5,914 nucleotides of DNA from positions 1 to 5,914 of the forward strand of contig DPHR01000154.1 in assembly GCA_003522945.1 (NCBI GenBank), in the 5' to 3' direction. Below, piece after piece: positions 1 to 4,581 of the stretch (position 1 is the first letter of the stretch; every line of letters starts with the position of its first letter). Both the position numbers and the translations under genes were made by a program. The notes under the pieces were generated by a model, which was not told where the DNA came from, searched no databases, and saw nothing but the letters and a program-made list of their open reading frames with translations. Source of the DNA: Clostridiales bacterium. Lineage in GTDB: Bacteria > Bacillota > Clostridia > Oscillospirales > Oscillospiraceae.

Positions 1-320
1 ACATTGCCCTCGCCGGTGGTGGAAACGGCGGCCTTGCCCTTATCGCGCACGTCGATGTTCACACCGGAGAAGGTGACGCTTGCGGTCTGACCGCTATCCG
101 CGTTGATGGTGACGTTGTTTTCCTTAGAGGTTCCCGTAATGACGGGCGCGCTGTCCTCTACAGCGGCTCCGCCTCCCTGCCTGACCGTCTGCCCGCCGCT
201 CTCGGCGTTTACGGTGATGTCGCCCTTGCCGATGTCCCAGGTCGCCGCGTGCGCCGACACGGGCAGACTGGCGAGAAGCAGCAGCGCAAGGAGCGTTGAT
301 ACGATTTTCTTTCCCTTCAT
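1..320 (-). CDS. Secreted surface protein, N-terminal fragment (runs off left edge)
   Basis: The ATG at 320-318 opens a frame that stays open to the window edge, giving 106 complete residues. The N-terminus is a clear signal peptide: a basic MKGKK start, a Leu/Ala-rich core at residues 9-20, and a likely signal peptidase I site after AHA (residue 25). The mature part begins ATWDIGKGDITVNAE and alternates short beta-type stretches (VTINADSG, ASVTFSGVNIDV) with Gly/Asn/Ser turns. This resembles the beta-helical, carbohydrate-binding or adhesin-like secreted proteins common in gut Clostridia; that likeness is inference, and no catalytic motif is visible. The start is supported by AAGGAGG at 330-336, nine bases upstream. 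The protein is probably exported and cell-surface or extracellular. Its full length, anchor and function lie outside the window. Confidence 0.85.
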   Translation of the reverse strand, partial: MKGKKIVSTLLALLLLASLPVSAHAATWDIGKGDITVNAESGGQTVRQGGGAAVEDSAPVITGTSKENNVTINADSGQTASVTFSGVNIDVRDKGKAAVSTTGEGN

Positions 321-329
321 GTGTAAAAG

Positions 330-336
330 CCTCCTT
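330..336 (-). promoter_or_regulatory. Ribosome binding site of the secreted protein
   Basis: AAGGAGG on the minus strand, nine bases before the ATG at 320. It fixes the start of the otherwise incomplete secreted-protein gene. Confidence 0.8.
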
Positions 337-380
337 CTTTGTTCTGATTGATCGCCTCGATTCCGTTTTAATGCTCAGAC

Positions 381-512
381 ACGGTAATTTTACCAGACGA
401 TGCGGAGAATTTCAAGTGCGCATTTGTACAAAATCCTGTTTTTGATGCGCCGCCGATAACGTTTGAGGCGGAGCAGCCGCTCCTTGCCCTGATGTACTTT
501 GCAAAGCAGACC
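381..512 (+). pseudogene. Relic of the 3' end of a paralogue of the XRE/membrane regulator
   Basis: Positions 455-497 match 2626-2668 of the intact regulator gene at 40 of 43 bases (both read ITFE-EQPLLAL). Positions 498-510 then match 2763-2775, so 94 bases present in the intact gene are missing here, which shifts the frame. Upstream, in the same frame as 455-497, 381-440 translates to TVILPDDAENFK. This resembles TILIVPDFENFQ of the intact protein (residues 197-208), with about 27 further residues missing between the blocks. No start codon or HTH part remains, there is an in-frame stop at 369-371, and the regulator's stop codon is lost. The 455-510 homology is strong. The 381-440 extension rests on a short protein-level match and is less sure. 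Confidence 0.75.
387..415 (-). promoter_or_regulatory. Sigma-A-type promoter of the secreted protein
   Basis: On the minus strand, TTGAAA (415-410) is followed after exactly 17 bases by TAAAAT (392-387), a near-consensus vegetative promoter. Transcription would start near 380, leaving about a 60-base leader before the ATG at 320. The promoter lies inside sequence that, read on the plus strand, looks like a relic of the XRE gene's C-terminal coding region. Confidence 0.65.
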
Positions 513-513
513 A

Positions 514-551
514 AAAAAATCCTTCGGAACAGATGCTCCGAAGGATTTTTT
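514..551. terminator. Bidirectional intrinsic terminator, relic copy
   Basis: A 14-bp perfect inverted repeat (AAAAAATCCTTCGG at 514-527 and CCGAAGGATTTTTT at 538-551), extended by an A-T pair at 528/537, with A/T tracts on both sides. It works as a terminator in either direction. It is the duplicate of the terminator at 2782-2819 and lies about 110 bases beyond the stop of the lipoprotein gene, where it is the first good terminator for that transcript. Confidence 0.85.
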
Positions 552-555
552 GCTG

Positions 556-655
556 CGCCAATATCATGTTTCCGAAAAACTTCGGCCGGTGGAAATCGGG
601 CGCTGCCGTTTCCGCGGCGTTCCGCGCGGGAAAGTGCGGCCGCGGCGTTGTGATG
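556..655 (-). pseudogene. Relic of the 3' end of a CBM9-like gene
   Basis: Read on the minus strand, 639-556 encodes 28 residues (PHFPARNAAETAAPDFHRPK, then FFGNMILA). Of these, 23 are identical to the C-terminus of the intact CBM9-like protein at 2821-3420. At DNA level, 513-639 matches 2781-2907 at about 115 of 127 bases by my count. The intact gene's TAA stop (2823-2821) is CAG here (555-553), and the conserved Trp of the LAWNA segment is Arg. Weak similarity may run to about 655, then stops at the end of the lipoprotein gene. There is no start codon or N-terminal part, so this is a dead fragment. Confidence 0.8.
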
Positions 656-661
656 TATGCC

Positions 662-1681
662 TTATGCGCGGGAGAAAACGATCGCAGTACCGGCAATGTC
701 CTCGTCAACGACGGAGAGCGTACCGGCAGGCTCGTCATAGACGGCGGAGCTCTGCGTCTTGCCGATGGTCAGAACGATCTCGCCGTTTTTCACGGCATAC
801 ACGCCGTTGACGGTGCCGCTGTCGAGAAGCTCCTTTAAAGTCTCCTTGGGAAGCAGGCTGGCCATAAAGTCTTCCAGAGGCATTTCCAGCATGGCATCAA
901 TGAGTTCGCGCGTCGTTGTGCAGCCGTAAGTCTGCATAAGTCCTTCCACGGTATAGCCGTTGTTCGCAGCGTCCTGCTCGATCTCTTTTTCCAGATAGGC
1001 GGTGAGACCGTCCGTAAAAGCTGTATAGAACGTGTCGATCATCGCGGCGGCAGATTCGCTGTCAGCCGCCAGAAGAAATGTACCCTCGCCGGTGAACTCG
1101 ATGGTGTACTTCAGGGGAAGAGCACCGAGCTCCATGCAGTCCAGAAGTGCTTTGGAGGATTCGTCGTCATCAATGGCGTCGTATAGGGAGTCGATGAAGA
1201 TCGACGATACATCCATTTCGTTCGATACCCAGCTTCCGAGCAGCTTTTCGGCAAATACTCTGTCGCCGGCCTGCGCGGCGAGAGCGGCGCTGTTTTTATA
1301 ATCGCCAAGGGCAGTGAAGAGCTCCGCGGCGTGCGCGTACTCTCCGGCGTCATAGGTGTTCTGCGCGATCGCATAGTCGGATGCGGTGACGAGCGAAGCG
1401 CTCTCTTTATAGTCGCCGAGCGCGGCGAAAAGCGCGCGGGCCTGCTCGTAGTCTTCGGCAAGGTAGGCGTCCGTCGCGATCGAGTAGTCGCACGCCGAGG
1501 CGAGCGCCGCGCTGTCCTTGTAATCACCGAGCGCTTTGAACGCCGCGGAGGCCGCGGCCGCGTCGCCGCTGCCCATGAGCTGCACGGCTGTCTGGTAGTC
1601 ATTGGCGCCGCAGCCGGTCACAGTCAGCATAAGAGCGGCGGTGAGAAGTATCAGAGCCAGTTTTTTGATCGTCTTTTTCAT
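662..1681 (-). CDS. Lipoprotein with three 37-residue TPR-like repeats
   Basis: A 339-residue protein. Residues 1-24 form a lipoprotein signal peptide: basic MKKTIKK, a hydrophobic core, and lipobox VTGC with Cys24 as the lipidated residue, so the protein sits on the outer face of the membrane. Residues 28-138 are three tandem repeats of exactly 37 residues, each starting DY and carrying LGDYK[DEN]SA (51-58, 88-95, 125-132). This TPR-like solenoid is seen in other Firmicutes lipoproteins. Residues 147-339 begin LLGSWVSNEMD and contain beta-type stretches (LKYTIEFTGEGTF, GVYAVKNGEIVLT, GTAIVFSRA) around a helical insert at about 210-285. The layout suggests a lipocalin-like barrel, but that is inference. 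The start is supported by GAAGGAA seven bases upstream. It is divergent from the XRE gene, with a 201-base gap. Function is unknown; envelope sensing or binding is plausible. Confidence 0.9.
   Translation of the reverse strand: MKKTIKKLALILLTAALMLTVTGCGANDYQTAVQLMGSGDAAAASAAFKALGDYKDSAALASACDYSIATDAYLAEDYEQARALFAALGDYKESASLVTASDYAIAQNTYDAGEYAHAAELFTALGDYKNSAALAAQAGDRVFAEKLLGSWVSNEMDVSSIFIDSLYDAIDDDESSKALLDCMELGALPLKYTIEFTGEGTFLLAADSESAAAMIDTFYTAFTDGLTAYLEKEIEQDAANNGYTVEGLMQTYGCTTTRELIDAMLEMPLEDFMASLLPKETLKELLDSGTVNGVYAVKNGEIVLTIGKTQSSAVYDEPAGTLSVVDEDIAGTAIVFSRA
1268..1600 (-). repeat. Three tandem 111-bp repeats inside the lipoprotein gene
   Basis: The three 37-codon units (residues 28-64, 65-101, 102-138) have exactly equal length and share the LGDYK-SA core, with partial DNA similarity. 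The pattern implies internal duplication, and unit number could vary between strains. Confidence 0.8.
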
Positions 1682-1729
1682 TCTTTCTTCCTTCTTCCGA
1701 TACGTTTTTGCCGGAGATCGTATAAACTC

Positions 1730-1759
1730 AATATAGCATCAAATTTAACGGTTTGTAAA
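1730..1759 (-). promoter_or_regulatory. Promoter of the lipoprotein gene
   Basis: On the minus strand, TTTACA (1759-1754) lies 18 bases upstream of TATATT (1735-1730). A TGC immediately before the -10 makes it an extended -10 promoter. Transcription would start near 1723, about 40 bases before the ATG at 1681. A CGGTTT sequence at 1749-1754 overlaps the -35 edge and could be a regulator contact. Confidence 0.6.
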
Positions 1760-1822
1760 GAAAAAAACGCCCGCCGTGCGGCGCATTTCGCCGTGAAAAG
1801 ATAGGATTCTACTTTCAGGGGG

Positions 1823-1851
1823 TGTTCTTTTCGCCGCGGTTCTGCTATAAA
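1823..1851 (+). promoter_or_regulatory. Promoter of the XRE regulator gene
   Basis: An extended -10, TGC then TATAAA at 1846-1851, with only a weak -35 (TGTTCT at 1823-1828, 17-base spacer). The start would be near 1858, giving a leader of about 25 bases. A weak -35 beside an extended -10 fits a low-level or regulated promoter. Confidence 0.5.
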
Positions 1852-1852
1852 G

Positions 1853-1881
1853 AAACCGATCAACACAAAGGAGAACGGTTT
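1853..1881 (+). promoter_or_regulatory. Inverted repeat AAACCG/CGGTTT around the XRE ribosome binding site
   Basis: AAACCG (1853-1858) and CGGTTT (1876-1881) are inverted, with 17 bases between them. AAAGGAG (1867-1873), the ribosome binding site, lies in the gap, nine bases before the ATG at 1883. A third CGGTTT lies at 1749-1754. This could be an operator for autoregulation or a short RNA hairpin that displays the ribosome binding site. The half-sites are only six bases, so chance is possible. Confidence 0.3.
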
Positions 1882-1882
1882 T

Positions 1883-2782
1883 ATGGATCTCATCAGGATC
1901 GGACAATACATCGCGGGCAAGAGGAAGGCGCTCGGCCTCACGCAGAAGCAGCTCGCCGAAAAGCTCGGCGTGAGCGATAAATCGGTCTCCAAGTGGGAGC
2001 GAGGGGTATGTCTGCCGGACGTGTCGCTCTATACGGAGCTGTGCGCGGCGCTGGGCATCGGCATCAACGAATTCCTTTCGGGCGATGATATCGCGGAAAA
2101 CGATCTGCCGCGCCGGGCAGAGGAGAATATCCTTCAGACGGCGGCGGACGGAAAGCGGCGGCAAAAGCGGCTCAAATGCATGGTCGCTGCGCTGCTCATC
2201 GTTTCCGCTGCTGCGCTCTCCATCATCGGGGCGTACCTGATCCGGACGAACCGTCCGGAGAACGTGATCCGTCCCGTGGAAAAAGAAAGCACGGAGATGC
2301 AGACGCTCAAGCTCATCGCCGGTCTGGACGGAGCCTATATGTACCGCTATACAGCCTCGGACGATTTTCTCTCCCTGCGTATATATCTGACGGAGTATCA
2401 TTTCGGGAAACAGGTCAGCAAAGAGAACTGGGAGCTCAGCTACCGGGACATCGGTTCGCCGAAGGAGGGGACGATCCTCATCGTCCCGGATTTTGAAAAT
2501 TTTCAGGTGAAGCTCATCCTCGCCGACGGTGGGTCAAAACTTTCGACGAGCTTTCCCATACTGGAGGGCGAGGAAAATCGAAAGTATTTCGCCAGAGCTG
2601 GGGCGTCCATTGAGGACGAAACGCCCATAACGTTTGAGTCGGAGCAGCCGCTCCTTGCCCTGATTTACAGCGAAAATAGCCTTCAGCTCAGAGCCGTTCA
2701 GGAGTTCGCAGCCGGAAGCGTGTCGCCGGTAAACGACTATGCCTACTATATTTCTCTCGAATTTTGCAAAGCAGAGCAATAA
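1883..2782 (+). CDS. XRE-family HTH regulator with one membrane helix and an extracytoplasmic domain
   Basis: A 299-residue protein. Residues 6-60 are a classic XRE/Cro-CI HTH (RKALGLTQKQLAEKLGVSDK, then SVSKWERG), which binds DNA. After a charged linker (70-97, ending KRRQKRLK), residues 99-120 are a single transmembrane helix (MVAALLIVSAAALSIIGAYL). Residues 121-299 would lie outside the cell, a beta-rich domain with EGTILIVPDFENFQVKLI and ITFESEQPLLALIY. By the positive-inside rule, the basic flank keeps the HTH in the cytoplasm. I recognise this HTH-TM-domain layout from many Clostridia proteins of unknown function. A one-component membrane sensor is a likely role but is not proven. The start has AAAGGAG nine bases upstream. 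It is divergent from the lipoprotein, its most likely target or partner, and converges on the CBM9-like gene with a shared terminator. Confidence 0.93.
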   Translation: MDLIRIGQYIAGKRKALGLTQKQLAEKLGVSDKSVSKWERGVCLPDVSLYTELCAALGIGINEFLSGDDIAENDLPRRAEENILQTAADGKRRQKRLKCMVAALLIVSAAALSIIGAYLIRTNRPENVIRPVEKESTEMQTLKLIAGLDGAYMYRYTASDDFLSLRIYLTEYHFGKQVSKENWELSYRDIGSPKEGTILIVPDFENFQVKLILADGGSKLSTSFPILEGEENRKYFARAGASIEDETPITFESEQPLLALIYSENSLQLRAVQEFAAGSVSPVNDYAYYISLEFCKAEQ

Positions 2783-2907
2783 AAAAATCCTTCGGGGCAG
2801 ACGCTCCGAAGGATTTTTTGTTACGCCAGGATCATTTTTCCGAAAAACTCCGGCCGGTGGAAATCGGGCGCTGCCGTTTCCACGGCGTTCCACGCGAGAA
2901 AGTGCGG
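2590..2907 (+). repeat. Direct repeat, right (intact) copy of the segment at 381-639
   Basis: This is the intact counterpart of the degenerate left copy. It holds the last codons of the XRE gene, the shared terminator and the last 28 codons of the CBM9-like gene. The matching blocks are 2626-2668, 2763-2775 and 2781-2907. Sequence 2669-2762 has no match on the left, so the left copy lost it. Confidence 0.8.
2782..2819. terminator. Bidirectional terminator shared by the XRE gene and the nahK operon
   Basis: A 14-bp perfect stem (2782-2795 with 2806-2819) can be extended inward by a G-T and two G-C pairs to an AGAC tetraloop. Runs of six or seven A and six T flank it, so it terminates in both directions. 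It fits exactly between the two convergent stop codons: it starts on the last base of the XRE TAA (2780-2782) and ends one base before the CBM9-like stop (2821-2823). Confidence 0.92.
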
Positions 2908-3420
2908 ATGCACGGTTTTGTCGCCGCATTTGTAGCAGTTGGCACGGAAGGAAACGCCCGAGCGCAGGGAAAACTCCGGATAGAGGATGCGCAGAAACGA
3001 GAGCGGGATGCGGTATTCCGCCGTCCAGCCGTCCGGCGTCCGGGTACAGACGGGACGGAACGTTTCCCGTTCGGACTTGTGGCAGAGCCGGACGCGCTCG
3101 CGCCGGTTCGGGCCGAAACCCAGCTCCATGCAGGCGTTGGGGTTGATCTCGAAGTTTACATAACGCCCATCGTCCATGAGAGAGAAGAAAAATTCCATGC
3201 AGCTGTCCTCATGGACGGGGCTGAGCGGGGCGCTGCACTCCGCTCGGATGTCCGATTCCCACGCGCGCTGGAAAACATAGAGCGCGGTATCGTCGTAGCA
3301 GAGCTTCTGCTCCATGCGGACGCCGCAGTCCGGCTCCCACAGCACGCAGTCCGCGCGCAGCGGCTCGATCGCGTCCCAGCCGGGCGCGCCGGATGTTTTT
3401 GCTATCGTATAGCTTTTCAT
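2821..3420 (-). CDS. Intracellular carbohydrate-binding family 9-like protein
   Basis: A 199-residue protein with no signal peptide or membrane helix. It has the landmarks of the CBM9-like beta-sandwich family: CYDDTALYVFQRAWE (41-55), SPVHEDSCMEFFF (67-79), YVNFEINPNACMELGFGP (87-104), GWTAEYRIPLSFL (131-143), and a C-terminal block NCYKCGDKTVHPHFLAWN then APDFHRPEFFG (161-194). This block is the family's most conserved part. Such domains bind sugars and are often attached to enzymes; here the domain stands alone and would be cytoplasmic. The ATG at 3420-3418 overlaps the nagA TGA (3419-3417) as ATGA, which points to translational coupling. An in-frame Met 17 codons upstream lies inside nagA and is less likely. 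Its ligand and role are unknown. An amino-sugar-related function is inferred from its neighbours only. Confidence 0.85.
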   Translation of the reverse strand: MKSYTIAKTSGAPGWDAIEPLRADCVLWEPDCGVRMEQKLCYDDTALYVFQRAWESDIRAECSAPLSPVHEDSCMEFFFSLMDDGRYVNFEINPNACMELGFGPNRRERVRLCHKSERETFRPVCTRTPDGWTAEYRIPLSFLRILYPEFSLRSGVSFRANCYKCGDKTVHPHFLAWNAVETAAPDFHRPEFFGKMILA

Positions 3421-4535
3421 ATCGCCTGTCCGCCGAGATATACGGCGCTCCGGTTCAGCGCGGCGTCGCACACAACAAAGTCTGCGAGCTTTCCGACGGC
3501 GATGGAGCCGATCTCCGCATCCTGACCGATCTCACGCGCCGGGATGATCGTTGCGCTCAGGATCGCCTGTTCCGCCGGGATACCGAAGGATACGGCGCGC
3601 TGCATGCATTCATAAAGGTTGGCGGCGGACCCGGCGATCGTCCCGTCGGCGAGCTTTGCAACGCCGCCCTTGAGGAAAACGTCCTGCCCGCCGAGCATAT
3701 ACTGCCCGTCCGGCATGCCGCAGCAGCGCAGCGCGTCGGAAATGAGGCAGATGCGGCCGGGGAAGAGCCTGAACGCCATCCGCACGGCGCTGGGGTGGAT
3801 GTGGTATCCGTCGCTGATGAGCTCCGTAACGACGTTTTCGCGCTCGGATCCCGCCCCGATGGGGCCGGGCTTGCGGTGGTGGATGCCGGGCATGGCGTTA
3901 TAAAGATGCGTCAGATGGGAAGCACCGGCGTCGAAAACGGCGCTGGCTTCCTCATAGGTGCAGTCCGTGTGCGCGATGGACACCGTGCAGAGCTTCGAGG
4001 CCTTTTCCGTGAACTCGACCGCGCCGGGCAGCTCCGCGGCAATGTCCGCAATACGGAGCAGACCTTCGGAGGCATTATACAGGCGTTCAAACGCGGCGTA
4101 GTCCGGCAGACGGAGATAGCTTGCGTTCTGCGCGCCCTTTTTCTTCTCGGAGAAGAACGGCCCTTCCATGTTGATGCCCATGAGCCGCGCGCAGCCCTCG
4201 GGCGCGGCTTTTTTGAGCGCAGCGGCAGTTTTGTACGCGGCTTCGAGCACGTCGTAGGGCAGCGTCATGGACGCGGGGGCAAAGCTCGTGACGCCGTTCG
4301 CGGCGAGATACTTTGCCATATTTACAAGACCGTCGTAGTCGCCGTCGGAAAAGTCCGCGCCGGAATTGCCGTGGTTGTGGATATCCACCAGACCGGGGAT
4401 CACATACTGCCCATGCAGGTCGATCCCGTCTCCGGCGGCATCGGTGAGAATTTCCGCAAAACGCCCGTTTTCCACGCGGAACGCGCCGCGCTGAAAGCAC
4501 CCGTCAAGAAATAGATTGGCATTGGTAAAAAGCAT
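3417..4535 (-). CDS. nagA: N-acetylglucosamine-6-phosphate deacetylase
   Basis: A 372-residue amidohydrolase, the usual length for NagA. The enzyme removes acetate from GlcNAc-6-phosphate, giving glucosamine-6-phosphate for glycolysis or cell-wall synthesis in the cytoplasm. Visible motifs are the metal-site HNH (H53, H55) in VDIHNHGNSGADF, NMEGPFF with metal-ligand Glu124, IAHTD (H189), THLYNAMPGIHHRKPG (H210 as metal ligand; contains the substrate loop), DGYHIHP (243-248), and ISDA with catalytic Asp267. The end has the usual amidohydrolase segment PAREIG and GSIAVGKLADFVV. The start at 4535 is chosen because AGGAGG lies eight bases upstream (4549-4544) and the N-terminus matches the family. 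The frame continues upstream into nahK, but that sequence has no family match. It lies 46 bases after nahK and overlaps the CBM9-like gene at ATGA, consistent with a single operon. Confidence 0.96.
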   Translation of the reverse strand: MLFTNANLFLDGCFQRGAFRVENGRFAEILTDAAGDGIDLHGQYVIPGLVDIHNHGNSGADFSDGDYDGLVNMAKYLAANGVTSFAPASMTLPYDVLEAAYKTAAALKKAAPEGCARLMGINMEGPFFSEKKKGAQNASYLRLPDYAAFERLYNASEGLLRIADIAAELPGAVEFTEKASKLCTVSIAHTDCTYEEASAVFDAGASHLTHLYNAMPGIHHRKPGPIGAGSERENVVTELISDGYHIHPSAVRMAFRLFPGRICLISDALRCCGMPDGQYMLGGQDVFLKGGVAKLADGTIAGSAANLYECMQRAVSFGIPAEQAILSATIIPAREIGQDAEIGSIAVGKLADFVVCDAALNRSAVYLGGQAI

Positions 4536-4543
4536 GATGTCAT

Positions 4544-4549
4544 CCTCCT
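4544..4549 (-). promoter_or_regulatory. Ribosome binding site of nagA
   Basis: AGGAGG on the minus strand, eight bases before the ATG at 4535. It decides this start over in-frame Met codons further upstream, which lie inside nahK. Confidence 0.85.
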
Positions 4550-4581
4550 GTGAACGTTGATCTCCGGTGGTATGTTTGAAT

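Larger units (their letters stand above)
381..639 (+). repeat. Degenerate direct repeat, left copy (matches 2590-2907)
   Basis: This is the left copy of a segment also present intact at 2590-2907 in the same orientation. Conserved blocks in order are 455-497/2626-2668, 498-510/2763-2775 and 513-639/2781-2907, separated by deletions in this copy. It covers the ends of two convergent genes plus their terminator, so it is a segmental duplication and not an insertion-sequence end. No terminal inverted repeats or transposase are visible. Confidence 0.8.

Noticed and set aside
381..639. Repeat as an insertion sequence or MITE
   Set aside because: The repeated sequence is the coding ends of two genes plus their terminator. 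There are no terminal inverted repeats, target-site duplication or transposase.
412..738. Minus-strand open frame of 108 codons across the relic region
   Set aside because: It overlaps the end of the lipoprotein gene in another frame and owes its openness to the CBM9-like relic, whose stop codon was lost. It has no ribosome binding site or complete domain.
3421..3471. Earlier start of the CBM9-like gene at 3471
   Set aside because: The added residues are an arginine-rich shadow of nagA. The ATGA overlap at 3420 is the usual coupled start.
3393..4514. Long plus-strand open frame (373 codons) opposite nagA
   Set aside because: It is antisense to nagA, whose catalytic motifs are complete. The antisense product has no recognisable domain, and GC-rich coding DNA often leaves such shadows.
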